Positions 7,710 to 15,608 of a DNA stretch of 44,963 bases are shown in pieces. The DNA comes from Anaerophaga thermohalophila str. Valhall (lineage in GTDB: Bacteria; Bacteroidota; Bacteroidia; Bacteroidales; Marinilabiliaceae). Position numbers and translations under genes: made by a program. The notes beneath the pieces are model-generated. The model had not been told where the DNA came from and ran no database searches. It saw only the letters and a list, made by a program, of their open reading frames with translations. Each line of letters opens with the position of its first letter. Within the stretch, counting starts at the first letter, position 1. The DNA lies in contig NZ_AHZV01000242.1 in the NCBI RefSeq assembly GCF_000250735.1, positions 1 through 44,963 of the forward strand. Reading direction: 5' to 3'.

Positions 7710-7872
7710 GTGTCTGTCTATAAAGTAGGAAAAGTTTCCTGCTTATCATGTTTCCGTTCAGAAAGTGTCATTTACAAGGCTTGCGAAGTCCGAAAGTACG
7801 GAGTTTACTCATCGTAAATGAGTAGTTTTCGGACGAGCGTAACACAGTAAATGGCACTTTATGGACGGAAAC
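7710..7872 (+). mobile_element. Family A MITE-like element, copy A2
   Basis: A 163-bp element flanked by perfect TAATTA repeats at 7704-7709 and 7873-7878. The left end is GTGTCTGTCTATAAAGTAGG and the right end CTTTATGGACGGAAAC. The interior GTCCGAAAGT...AGTTTTCGGAC hairpin is conserved. It fills the rest of the gap between purU and trpA. Confidence 0.88.
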
Positions 7873-7921
7873 TAATTAGTTAGGAGTCACAAAAGTAATA
7901 ATTTATAACCTGTAAAGCGGA

Positions 7922-8710
7922 TTAAATGTCTGTTTGTTCTCCGGTTTTCAGGTTTTTTACAAAATTGATAATTGCTTCCTGATCATGCCCGTAATTTTCC
8001 AGATGTTTTATAAAAGCGCTTCCTACGATGGCTCCATGGGCATATTGGCATACCTCTTTAAATGTTTCATGATTGCTGATCCCGAAACCAACCATTCTGG
8101 GGGTGGAAAGTTTCATCGAATTGATTCGCTTAAAATATTTGATCTGTCTTTTTGACAATCCTTGACGCGTGCCGGTAACAGCGGCCGAAGAAACCATGTA
8201 AAGAAATGATGTTGAAGCCTGATCCAGATTTAAGATTCGCTGCTTTGGCGTTTGCGGGGTTATCAGGAAAATGTTGCTGATTTTGTTTCGGGCAAAGACA
8301 GGTTCATATTTTTCAATGTAGGTCTCGTAGGGAAGGTCGGGGATTATTAAACCGCTGATGCCTGTTTCTTTGCATCTTTCAATGAATGCATTGAACCCGA
8401 ATTTTAGTACGGGGTTCAGATAACCCATCAGTATCAGGGGAATGCTGACCTGTTGCTTTATGTCTTTTAGCTGCTCGAAAAGGACTTTAAGGGACATCCC
8501 ATTGGTCAAAGCTCTGGAGCTGCTGTTTTGAATAACCGGTCCGTCTGCCAGCGGATCGGAATAGGGCATTCCTATTTCTACAAAATCAGCCCCCCCTTCT
8601 TCGAGTGCTTTAAGTATGGGGACGGTGCTGTTTAATTCCGGGAAACCTGCTGTAAAATAAACCGATAATAGGTTTCTTTTTTGCTTGAAAAGAGATATGA
8701 GTTTTTTCAT
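7922..8710 (-). CDS. trpA: Tryptophan synthase alpha subunit
   Basis: This 262-residue TIM-barrel subunit cleaves indole-3-glycerol phosphate to indole and glyceraldehyde-3-phosphate, passing indole to TrpB. The catalytic glutamate is in GGADFVEIGMPYSDPLADGPVIQ and the catalytic aspartate in GLIIPDLPYE. The phosphate-binding segment is GFGISNHE...GAIVGSAFIKHL. The start MKKLISLFKQKRNLLSVYFTAGFPEL has the expected spacing to the first strand. It is the last gene of the trpEGDCFBA operon, 79 bp beyond trpB. A family F repeat lies in that short gap, so the trpA transcript presumably reads through it. Confidence 0.98.
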   Translation of the reverse strand: MKKLISLFKQKRNLLSVYFTAGFPELNSTVPILKALEEGGADFVEIGMPYSDPLADGPVIQNSSSRALTNGMSLKVLFEQLKDIKQQVSIPLILMGYLNPVLKFGFNAFIERCKETGISGLIIPDLPYETYIEKYEPVFARNKISNIFLITPQTPKQRILNLDQASTSFLYMVSSAAVTGTRQGLSKRQIKYFKRINSMKLSTPRMVGFGISNHETFKEVCQYAHGAIVGSAFIKHLENYGHDQEAIINFVKNLKTGEQTDI

Positions 8711-8718
8711 AATGACTT

Positions 8719-8784
8719 CATTAATATAAAGTTACTTTATATGGCCTGTTGGAGCTCGTTCCGGCTAATCGTGACTTGCTTCAT
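8719..8784 (-). repeat. Family F unit in the trpB-trpA gap
   Basis: A short, diverged unit with CATTAATATAAAGTTACTTT, GGCCTGTTGGAGCTCG and CTTGCTTCATTAA. It occupies almost the whole 79-bp gap, one of the narrowest in which a copy is found. Confidence 0.55.
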
Positions 8785-8789
8785 TAATT

Positions 8790-9980
8790 TTACAGGAGTT
8801 TCAATTTCTCCATATAAGCTTTCATGTCTTTATCTCCTCTTCCGGAGATAGTGACAACAACGTTCTGTTCCGATTTCAGTTCAAGCTGGTCAAGTGCAGC
8901 AAGGGCGTGTGCCGATTCCAGGGCAGGAATAATGCCTTCTTTGCGGGTGATTAGCAAAGCTGCATCGAGCGCTTCCTGGTCGGTCACCGAAAGATATCTG
9001 GCTCTTCCGGTCTGGTTGAGCCAGGCATGTAACGGCCCTATTCCCGGATAGTCGAGACCGGCCGAAATGCTGTAAGGTTCGGTAATTTGTCCGTCGTCGG
9101 TTTGCATCAGGTAGGTCATGCTGCCATGAATGACTCCGGTTTCTCCCAGTGCGATGGATGCAGCTGTTTTTCCCGAGGTTAATCCCTGACCCGATGCTTC
9201 GGCTCCGATGAGCTTAACTTCCGGAGTGCTGAGATAATGGTAAAACGAGCCGGCCGCGTTGGAGCCTCCTCCAACACATGCAACGACATAATCGGGTTCG
9301 GCTTTCCCCGTTTTGTTACGCAGTTGCCATTGTATTTCGCCGCTAATGACCGATTGTAACCGGGCAACCAGATCGGGATACGGATGGGGACCAACAACCG
9401 AGCCAATCAGGTAATAAGTGTTAAGCGGATTGGCAATCCAGTCGCGGAGGGCCTCATTGGTGGCGTCTTTCAGAGTTCGGCTACCCGATATGGCAGTTTT
9501 TACTTCAGCGCCAAGCATTTTCATTCGCGCAACATTGGGGGCCTGGCGCTCAATATCGGTTTCTCCCATGTAAACCACGCATTTAAGTCCCATCAGAGCA
9601 CATACTGTAGCAGTGGCTACACCATGCTGTCCGGCGCCTGTTTCTGCAATAATTCGCTTTTTCCCCATTTCGCGGGCCAGAAGTATCTGCCCAATAGTGT
9701 TGTTGATCTTGTGGCTCCCGGTGTGTGCCAGGTCTTCCCGCTTCAGCCAGATATTGCACCCGTAATGTTCAGAAAGACGGGTGGCATAATAAAGCGGTGT
9801 GGGGCGGCCGGCATAATCTTCAAGCAATGTCTTAAAACTCTTCCTGAAAGTGTCCGAATTCAGGATTTTCAGATATTTCTTTTTCAAGCTTTCTATGTTC
9901 GGAATGAGCATTTCAGGAATGTAGGCACCACCAAAGGGGCCGTAAAATCCTTTTTTGTCAGGGTGAAATGAAGTTGACAT
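8790..9980 (-). CDS. trpB: Tryptophan synthase beta subunit
   Basis: This 396-residue PLP enzyme condenses indole with serine to form tryptophan. The PLP lysine is in the signature [19 protein letters not shown]. The glycine-rich phosphate loop is [12 protein letters not shown], and [13 protein letters not shown] is the indole/serine site segment with the family glutamate. Length and motifs fit the TrpB1 type that forms the alpha2-beta2 complex with TrpA, encoded just downstream. The start [23 protein letters not shown] is normal. It lies 12 nt after trpF, so the two are surely co-transcribed and possibly translationally coupled. Confidence 0.98.
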   Translation of the reverse strand: MSTSFHPDKKGFYGPFGGAYIPEMLIPNIESLKKKYLKILNSDTFRKSFKTLLEDYAGRPTPLYYATRLSEHYGCNIWLKREDLAHTGSHKINNTIGQILLAREMGKKRIIAETGAGQHGVATATVCALMGLKCVVYMGETDIERQAPNVARMKMLGAEVKTAISGSRTLKDATNEALRDWIANPLNTYYLIGSVVGPHPYPDLVARLQSVISGEIQWQLRNKTGKAEPDYVVACVGGGSNAAGSFYHYLSTPEVKLIGAEASGQGLTSGKTAASIALGETGVIHGSMTYLMQTDDGQITEPYSISAGLDYPGIGPLHAWLNQTGRARYLSVTDQEALDAALLITRKEGIIPALESAHALAALDQLELKSEQNVVVTISGRGDKDMKAYMEKLKLL

Positions 9981-9992
9981 ATTTCTATTTTA

Positions 9993-10637
9993 TTAAGTTG
10001 ATTTTTGTTTCATAGCCATCATAAAACGGCGTACAGCTTCAATGTTTTTCAGCCCGGGAGATACTTCAAACCGGCTGTTGATATCAACAGCATAAGGGCG
10101 ATACGGACAATTATGTCTGATGCTCTGTGAATCAGCTTCTTCAATGCCTCCACTTAGAAAAAACGGCTTTTCTTCATTGAAATTATTTAATACCGACCAG
10201 TCGAATTTTTCTCCACTGCCTCCATGTTTGTCGGTTGGTGTATCGAAAAGGAAAAAGTCGCAGGCGTTGTTGTACGTCAAGACGTCATCGAGGTCTGACG
10301 GTTGCTTCAGACTAAATGCTTTAATGACTTCGTAACCGGCCCGACGGATTTCCATACAATGTTCCGGCGTTTCTTTGCCATGCAGTTGAGCGACTTGCAG
10401 ATTAAATCTTTGGCAGGTCGCCTTAATTGTTTTTATATCGGCATTTACAAAAACCCCGGTTTTTTTTATGGTTTCGGGGATGGCCATCGCTGTTTCAGGA
10501 GTAAGGATACTTCCAGCATAACGTGGACTTTTGTTATAGAAAATGAAACCGATGTAGTGGGGTTTCAGTTTAACCAGTTGTTCAATATTTTGCCGGTCAC
10601 GCATTCCGCAAACTTTTATTTTGATCGGATTGTCCAT
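9993..10637 (-). CDS. trpF: Phosphoribosylanthranilate isomerase
   Basis: This 214-residue TIM-barrel enzyme rearranges N-(5-phosphoribosyl)anthranilate to CdRP, the third step of tryptophan synthesis. The catalytic cysteine is in KIKVCGMRD and the aspartate in FFLFDTPTDKHGGSGEKFDW. The phosphate loop FFLSGGI and the closing AVDINSRFEVSPGLKN block are conserved. It is a free-standing TrpF, not fused to TrpC. The upstream trpC gene is separated by 327 bp containing family E and F repeats, the widest gap inside this operon. Confidence 0.97.
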   Translation of the reverse strand: MDNPIKIKVCGMRDRQNIEQLVKLKPHYIGFIFYNKSPRYAGSILTPETAMAIPETIKKTGVFVNADIKTIKATCQRFNLQVAQLHGKETPEHCMEIRRAGYEVIKAFSLKQPSDLDDVLTYNNACDFFLFDTPTDKHGGSGEKFDWSVLNNFNEEKPFFLSGGIEEADSQSIRHNCPYRPYAVDINSRFEVSPGLKNIEAVRRFMMAMKQKST

Positions 10638-10670
10638 TTTTTCGGTCTTTTTTTTCTAAAATCAGTCTCA

Positions 10671-10712
10671 GTTATTGGTCTGATTGCATGCCCCGGTTCA
10701 TAGGGAGGATGC
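10671..10712 (-). repeat. Diverged family F fragment upstream of trpF
   Basis: CAGTTATTGGTCTGATTGCATGC resembles the GGTCTGATGGAACTCG end of family F but lacks a clear partner end. It lies in the 327-bp trpC-trpF gap beside a family E copy. Confidence 0.4.
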
Positions 10713-10791
10713 AAATGCTTATGCATATTCTTGTAATTGAGTCGCTGGCAAAAGGTATCTTTATCCTGGTTGCTCTATCTTATATCAAAAG

Positions 10792-10916
10792 TCCGTTAAA
10801 TTTTTACAATGCATTTCAAAATCAATAGCTTGTGGTTAAAAGGTTGTACTTATTGAAATACAGTATATCAAGATTATATGAATCATCTTATATCTAAAAA
10901 ATCTAACGATCTATTG
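10792..10916 (-). repeat. Family E repeat, copy 3 (reverse)
   Basis: Reverse-oriented E repeat: CCGTTAAATTTTTACAATGC, then GCTTGTGG..AAAGGTTGTA, then ATGAATCATCTTATATCT and TCTAACGATCTATTG. It is the uninterrupted counterpart of the copy at 26891-27155, and so shows what that site looked like before element D3 landed in it. Confidence 0.7.
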
Positions 10917-10964
10917 TTATATCTGATAATCTAAAATATCTCACAATCAATTTTAAAAATCCTG

Positions 10965-11768
10965 TCATGCCCGGTTTAATTGTTTTTGGATTAGTTCTTT
11001 TTTCAATTTCATACAGGCTTGTCCCGGATTTTTGTGTTTCATGAAATACTCTCCCATCAGGAAGCCTTTAAAACCGGCATCTTTCAAAAACAGAATATCC
11101 TCGCTTGAGTGGATTCCGCTTTCAGCAATCGGCAGGATGTCATCGGGAAGTGAGGACGCCAGCCGGGCAGCATGTTTCAGGTTGACTTCAAATGTTTTCA
11201 GATTCCTGTTATTGATTCCTACCATGTTTACGTAAGTATTAATCTTTTCTGTCTCCTGCTCGTCATGTAACTCCATCAGTACTTCCATTCCCAGGTAATT
11301 GGCCAGAGCGGCAAGATCGCGTGCCTGCTCTTTTCCCAGGATGGCGGCAATGAGTAATATCGCACTTGCACCTATGGCTTTGGCCTCATAAACCTGGTAG
11401 GGGTCGATGATAAATTCTTTTCGAATAATGGGGAGAGAGGTCAGATCGCGGGCTGAACTCAGGTCTTCACTGCTGCCTCCAAAAAAGGTGCGATCGGTTA
11501 AAACCGATATTCCCGCTACTCCGGCCTTTTGATAGTCAGGAATGACGTCTTTAAGTTTTGCAGAGGTATTGATATCTCCTTTGGAGGGTGACCGTCGTTT
11601 GAATTCCGCGATAACAGGGAAATCAGGGTTATCTCTCAGACTTTGCTTAAGCGAAGGGGCAGATGTGGAAAAATGCCGGTAATATTCCAGCTCTTTGACG
11701 GAAACTTTTTGTTTGATGGTCTTTAACTCTTCCTTTTTGTGTGCCACTATTTTGTCAAGTATATTCAT
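10965..11768 (-). CDS. trpC: Indole-3-glycerol phosphate synthase
   Basis: This 267-residue TIM-barrel enzyme converts CdRP to indole-3-glycerol phosphate. Visible catalytic blocks are VIAEFKRRSPSKGDI, which carries the first catalytic lysine, then GISVLTDRTFFGGS, IIRKEFIIDPYQVYEAKAIGA with the second lysine and a glutamate, and VGINNRNLKTFEV. The C-terminal PIAESGIHS and GFLMGEYFM form the phosphate site. It starts 24 nt after trpD ends, within the operon. Length matches free-standing TrpC. Confidence 0.98.
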   Translation of the reverse strand: MNILDKIVAHKKEELKTIKQKVSVKELEYYRHFSTSAPSLKQSLRDNPDFPVIAEFKRRSPSKGDINTSAKLKDVIPDYQKAGVAGISVLTDRTFFGGSSEDLSSARDLTSLPIIRKEFIIDPYQVYEAKAIGASAILLIAAILGKEQARDLAALANYLGMEVLMELHDEQETEKINTYVNMVGINNRNLKTFEVNLKHAARLASSLPDDILPIAESGIHSSEDILFLKDAGFKGFLMGEYFMKHKNPGQACMKLKKELIQKQLNRA

Positions 11769-11792
11769 GATAAAGAAGGATATGTGATTGTT

Positions 11793-12788
11793 TTATTGAT
11801 TTTCCAGTAAAATTTTCATTGCCTTTGCAGCTTTTCCTCCAAATAGCGAATCTTTGGCTTTTTCCATACTTTGCTCAAAAGAGAGATTGTTGTCTATGGT
11901 GTTTATTCCCAGTGCTGCATTGGCAAGTACAGCGTTGTTTTGGGCACTGGTACCTTTGCCGGCCAAAACTTTTTTAAAGATGGACGCTGATTCTTCAACA
12001 GTATTCCCTCCAAAGATGTCTTCGGGGTTGTTTCTGGGGAGATTAATATCCTGAGGGGTAAGTAACTTTTCGCCGTCCTGCGAAATTACTTTGAAAGCAT
12101 CGGTCAAAGATACTTCATCATATCCGTCGATACTATGTACTATGCTGAATTTCTTGTCGGAATGCTGATAAATGTATTGGTAAATTCTGGCCAGTTCCAG
12201 ACTGAAAACCCCCACCAGCTGGTTTTGCGGGTCAGATGGGTTAACCATAGGCCCCAGCATGTTGAAGAATGTTTTGATTCCCAACTCGCGTCGTATAGGG
12301 CCTACCGCTTTCATGGCAGGGTGAAACAGCGGGGCATGCAAGAAGCAGATGCCTGCTTTGTCTATCTGTTTTTTTAAAAGCTCATTGTCGTTGGTAAATT
12401 TATAGCCCATGTATTCCATAACATTGGAAGAACCACAGGCGGAACTAACACCCGCATTTCCGTGCTTGGCCACTTTATAACCTGCCCCGGCAACGACCAG
12501 CGATGCCAGGGTAGAAATGTTAAATGTATTTTTAGCATCTCCACCGGTGCCACACATATCAATGGTTTCAAATTCCGATAAATCGAGTTTTTTACACTGT
12601 TCCAGCAATCCGTCGCGGAAGCCGGAGAGCTCCTCTACGGTGACAGGACGCATCATGAAGACCGAAAGAAATGCAACAACTTCCGATTTGCTATAGTTTT
12701 CACTGGTAATGTTAACCAGTATTTCCCGGGCTTCCTCTCTTGAAAGAGTATTGTAGTCGAAAAGCCTTGTCAATGTTGGTTGTAACAT
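11793..12788 (-). CDS. trpD: Anthranilate phosphoribosyltransferase
   Basis: This 331-residue enzyme transfers the phosphoribosyl group of PRPP to anthranilate. Signature segments are the PRPP-binding MCGTGGDAKNTFNIST, the anthranilate-site VAKHGNAGVSSACGSSNVMEYMG, and the FLHAPLFHPAMKAVGPIRRELGIKT block. It is not fused to TrpG, as free-standing trpD is usual in this phylum. The gap to upstream trpG is 267 bp, most of it one MITE-like element (B2) bounded by perfect 6-bp repeats, so the operon is presumably transcribed across an insertion. Confidence 0.98.
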   Translation of the reverse strand: MLQPTLTRLFDYNTLSREEAREILVNITSENYSKSEVVAFLSVFMMRPVTVEELSGFRDGLLEQCKKLDLSEFETIDMCGTGGDAKNTFNISTLASLVVAGAGYKVAKHGNAGVSSACGSSNVMEYMGYKFTNDNELLKKQIDKAGICFLHAPLFHPAMKAVGPIRRELGIKTFFNMLGPMVNPSDPQNQLVGVFSLELARIYQYIYQHSDKKFSIVHSIDGYDEVSLTDAFKVISQDGEKLLTPQDINLPRNNPEDIFGGNTVEESASIFKKVLAGKGTSAQNNAVLANAALGINTIDNNLSFEQSMEKAKDSLFGGKAAKAMKILLENQ

Positions 12789-12835
12789 GATATTTATCAG
12801 TTAGTTATTGGTTGAAAATCCAATCATAGTAATTA

Positions 12836-13052
12836 GTGCCTGTCCATAAAGTACCAGTTGTAAACGTAACGCAGCGAATATTACTTTACAATAGTCAGTT
12901 AAATTTTTACAGATGTCTGGCCATTAATTGTTTACACAACTAATGGCATTACACAATTAATGGCACAAACCACAACTCTCTTAAAAACTTTGCGTCATTG
13001 CGTCTCTGCGTTTAGGCTTTTTTTAACTGATATTGACTTTCTGAACAGACAC
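12836..13052 (+). mobile_element. Family B MITE-like element, copy B2, inside the trp operon
   Basis: A 217-bp element with ends GTGCCTGTCCATAAAGTACC and GACTTTCTGAACAGACAC, flanked by perfect TAATTA repeats at 12830-12835 and 13053-13058. The interior shares ACAACTCTC and GCGTCTCTGCGTTTAGG with B1. The right-hand TAATTA contains the trpG stop codon (13056-13058). Confidence 0.88.
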
Positions 13053-13055
13053 TAA

Positions 13056-13625
13056 TTATCCTTCGAGCCAGTTCTTTATCATTTGTTTCCCATGTTCGGT
13101 GAGTATTGACTCGGGATGGAACTGTACAGCTCTGACATCATATTTTTCATGCGTGAGCCCCATGATTTGTCCCTGAATATCGCGGGCGGTGACATGGAGC
13201 ACTTTTGGAAGATCGCTTTCGTTAACCACCCACGAGTGATAACGTCCCCCCATGAATGTATCCGGAAGGGTGTTGAACAGCAGCTCGCTTCTGTCGCAAA
13301 CAGAGATGGGGGTAGCTATACCATGATAGACCCTCGGCAGGTTGTATATACTGCCTCCGAACACTTCCGCTATGGCCTGGCAACCAAGGCAAACTCCCAA
13401 AATGGAATGTGTGGGAGCCAGCGCTTTTATGAGCGGCTTCAGGATGCCTGCCTCATCCGGGATTCCCGGCCCCGGTGATAATACTATTTTATCGTAACTC
13501 CGGGCGTCCTCTACCGTAATTTTGTCGTTACGAAAAACATCCACTTCCTGATCGGCCACTTCTTCAAGGTAATGAACCAGGTTGTAAGTAAATGAGTCGT
13601 AGTTGTCTATAACAAGTATCTTCAT
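13056..13625 (-). CDS. trpG: Anthranilate synthase component II (glutamine amidotransferase)
   Basis: This 189-residue class I amidotransferase supplies ammonia to TrpE. The nucleophile cysteine lies in ILGVCLGCQAIAEVFGG and the catalytic His-Glu in VRAVQFHPESILTEHG; the oxyanion segment is VLSPGPGIPDEAG. PabA has the same fold and motifs and could double for aminodeoxychorismate synthase, but the position between trpE and trpD argues for TrpG. Its stop codon lies inside the target-site duplication of element B2. The 160-bp gap to trpE holds half of a family A element. Confidence 0.96.
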   Translation of the reverse strand: MKILVIDNYDSFTYNLVHYLEEVADQEVDVFRNDKITVEDARSYDKIVLSPGPGIPDEAGILKPLIKALAPTHSILGVCLGCQAIAEVFGGSIYNLPRVYHGIATPISVCDRSELLFNTLPDTFMGGRYHSWVVNESDLPKVLHVTARDIQGQIMGLTHEKYDVRAVQFHPESILTEHGKQMIKNWLEG

Positions 13626-13649
13626 TAGTTGCTTGGTTTAAATGTTATG

Positions 13650-13693
13650 ATTAAACGAGTCCGGTCACTCCCCGATGATATCGAGGCAGGCAT
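13650..13693 (+). repeat. Family F fragment, reverse orientation
   Basis: AAACGAGTCCGGTCACTCCCC...ATCGAGGCAGG resembles, in reverse, the third F unit upstream of the MCE gene and the copy near 44866. It lies in the trpE-trpG gap. Confidence 0.4.
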
Positions 13694-13694
13694 T

Positions 13695-13759
13695 GCAACT
13701 GGCACTTTCTGAACAGACACACATTTTGTAAAAACTTTTGCGTGTTTATAGACGAGCAT
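13695..13759 (-). mobile_element. Truncated family A element between trpE and trpG
   Basis: Only the outer half remains: GCAACTGGCACTTTCTGAACAGACAC followed by TTGTAAAAACTTTTGCGTGTTTATAGACGAGCAT, ending at TAATTA (13760-13765). The matching left half and left duplication are absent. Confidence 0.65.
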
Positions 13760-13785
13760 TAATTATTGCCAGCTAACCACTTTTC

Positions 13786-15210
13786 TCAGAAATCTCTTGC
13801 CATTTCAATTGCCGATTTCAGAGCACCCAGTTTATTATTGACTTCCTGTAATTCTTTTTCTTCCACCGATTCTGAAACAATGCCTGCGCCGGCCTGATAA
13901 AACAAGGTATTGTCTTTGCTGAGGAACGAGCGAATCATAATGGCCTGGTTGAAGGAGCCGTCCAGTCCCATTTTGCCAATGCAGCCACCATAATACCCCC
14001 GGTTGTGGGGTTCATATTTATTGATTAGTTCCATGGCTTTATATTTGGGAGCGCCTGATAGAGTTCCTGCCGGAAAGGTATCAGCCATTACTTTGGCAAT
14101 ATCTTTGGGATTACGAAGTTTTCCGTTGACTTCTGACACAAGGTGTAAAACATGACTGTAGTACTGGACTTCCTTGTAAGTTTTAACCTCTACTTCGCGG
14201 CAGTTGCGTCCCAGATCGTTTCGGGCCAGATCGACAAGCATGACGTGTTCGGCATTTTCTTTCGGGTCCTTACCCAGCTCTTCGGCCAGTTTCATGTCTT
14301 TCAGGTCGTCCCCGGTACGGCGAAATGTTCCTGCTATCGGATTGATGGTTGCCACCCCGCTTTCAATAATGAGCTGGCTCTCGGGTGATGACCCCATCAG
14401 GCGATAATTGCCATAATCGAAATAAAAAAGATAGGGGGAAGGATTAATGTGGCGCAATGCCCGGTAAACATTGAATTCGTCGCCTTTGAACGATTGCTGA
14501 AACTGCCTTGACAAAACAATCTGAAAAACATCGCCGCGGTGACAGTGCTCCTTCCCACGAGTAACCATCTGCATGTAGGTTTTACCATCGAGGGGAGAGC
14601 GTTCGTCTTCGACGGGTTGGAAAGTGAAGGACGGAACTGACCTGCTTTTTAGTATTTCCAGCGTTTCGTTGAGCTGCGATTTTTCTCCGGGAAGGAGATG
14701 CTCCACCAGAAACAGTTGATTGGTAAAATGATTAAAAGCAATAACCGAACGATAGAGGTGATAGCGAATGTCAGGGATGGCATGAGGTGCTTCGGTGTTG
14801 ATGTCGAGTTCCAGGTCTTCGAAATACCGAACCGCATCATAAGCAGTATAACCAAATAGCCCATAAGCCGGAACCGGACAACTTTTTTGTTCTTTTTCAG
14901 GAATATCAAAGCTGTCGATGAAGTTCTGTATCAAAACCGGCACTGATTTTTCCGCCGGAAGCTGAGTTTCGTCAACCGAGCCATCGGTATAACGGCATTT
15001 TACGGTTTCATTTTCGACGATAAAATCGGCCATCGGCTTAAAGCAGATGAACGAAAGTGAATTATGGCCTCCATGATAGTCGGAGCTTTCCAGCAGGATG
15101 GTGTTGGGGAAAAGATCGCGCAACTTCAGGTAGATGCTGACCGGTGTTACAATGTCGCCTACATGGGCAGGTATGCGACTGCACACGAGGTTTAATTTTT
15201 GTTTCTTCAT
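13786..15210 (-). CDS. trpE: Anthranilate synthase component I
   Basis: The enzyme makes anthranilate from chorismate, using ammonia from TrpG; it is the first committed and usually feedback-inhibited step. I place the start at the ATG at 15210 (MKKQKLNLVCSRIPAHVGDIV, 474 residues). An in-frame ATG at 15252 would start only 13 nt past the terminator T-run and add 14 atypical residues. The tryptophan-binding LLESSDYHGG motif (LLESS type) is near the N-terminus. The chorismate-binding C-terminal domain shows IVLSRQFQQSF, NPSPYLFYFDYG, GSSPE, PIAGTFRRTGDDLKD, LVDLARNDLGRNCR and TFPAGTLSGAPKYKAMELI. The gene follows the attenuator leader and opens the trpEGDCFBA operon. Confidence 0.97.
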   Translation of the reverse strand: MKKQKLNLVCSRIPAHVGDIVTPVSIYLKLRDLFPNTILLESSDYHGGHNSLSFICFKPMADFIVENETVKCRYTDGSVDETQLPAEKSVPVLIQNFIDSFDIPEKEQKSCPVPAYGLFGYTAYDAVRYFEDLELDINTEAPHAIPDIRYHLYRSVIAFNHFTNQLFLVEHLLPGEKSQLNETLEILKSRSVPSFTFQPVEDERSPLDGKTYMQMVTRGKEHCHRGDVFQIVLSRQFQQSFKGDEFNVYRALRHINPSPYLFYFDYGNYRLMGSSPESQLIIESGVATINPIAGTFRRTGDDLKDMKLAEELGKDPKENAEHVMLVDLARNDLGRNCREVEVKTYKEVQYYSHVLHLVSEVNGKLRNPKDIAKVMADTFPAGTLSGAPKYKAMELINKYEPHNRGYYGGCIGKMGLDGSFNQAIMIRSFLSKDNTLFYQAGAGIVSESVEEKELQEVNNKLGALKSAIEMARDF

Positions 15211-15264
15211 AGGTCGGTTTTTAGTATTGTTGCAAAATATGGTTTCTGGCATGTTGGTTTATTA

Positions 15265-15298
15265 CAAAAAAAGGCTTGCCGGGGTTCGGCAAGCCTTT
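15265..15298 (-). terminator. trp attenuator: intrinsic terminator in the trpE leader
   Basis: On the minus strand an 11-bp perfect stem (AAAGGCTTGCC / GGCAAGCCTTT, loop GAACCCC) is followed by a T-run (15272-15266) before the trpE start. A competing antiterminator can be drawn: CGGGGT (15350-15345) with ACCCCG (15285-15280), GGT (15341-15339) with GCC (15290-15288), and AGCCT (15335-15331) with AGGCT (15296-15292). The upstream strand of that alternative overlaps the leader-peptide stop codon. Confidence 0.9.
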
Positions 15299-15342
15299 AA
15301 TACTATCATCTTATTTACAATATAAGCATGAGGCTGTCACCT

Positions 15343-15405
15343 TCACCCCGTAAGAGGAAGAAAAAAATGACGCCACCACCAAATATTGTAAAATGTATTG
15401 CTCAT
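15343..15405 (-). CDS. trpL: trp operon leader peptide
   Basis: A 20-codon ORF starting at ATG 15405 encodes MSNTFYNIWWWRHFFLPLTG and ends at TGA 15345-15343, 45 nt before the attenuator hairpin. Three consecutive Trp codons (15381-15373) in such a short peptide are the hallmark of ribosome-mediated attenuation. When charged tRNA-Trp is plentiful the ribosome reaches the stop codon, covers CGGGGT and lets the terminator form. When Trp is scarce it stalls at WWW, leaving CGGGGT and AGCCT free to trap the terminator's 5' arm. The mechanism is inferred by analogy with known trp leaders; the peptide, hairpin and alternative pairing are seen directly. Confidence 0.9.
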   Translation of the reverse strand: MSNTFYNIWWWRHFFLPLTG

Positions 15406-15432
15406 GTCTGGAAAATATTTCTGTTCTGTTTT

Positions 15433-15456
15433 CAGGGCATTCATTTTTTTGCCCTG
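15433..15456. other. Hairpin upstream of trpL
   Basis: A 7-bp inverted repeat, CAGGGCA / TGCCCTG, around a T-rich loop. On the plus strand it is followed by TTTTTATG and looks terminator-like, but no plus-strand gene ends here. On the minus strand it has no T-run and may be 5' leader structure of the trp transcript. A weak Bacteroidota-type -7 match (TATACTTG, minus strand, near 15500) lies upstream. Confidence 0.35.
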
Positions 15457-15608
15457 TTTTTATGATTTTTGTTATGTTTTGATTTTGCAAGTATAAGGAA
15501 TGATTTTTTTAAATGCAAGAGATTTGGTTTTTTTCGATTGCAATTTTTCTGACAGGGAGTGGGCAAAGCACGATGGCTGTTGTTGTGCTGTGAATAAAGC
15601 AGGTTAAA

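Noticed and set aside
15211-15252. Upstream ATG for trpE at 15252
   Set aside because: It would start 13 nt after the attenuator T-run and add 14 residues unlike other TrpE N-termini; MKKQKLNL at 15210 fits the family.
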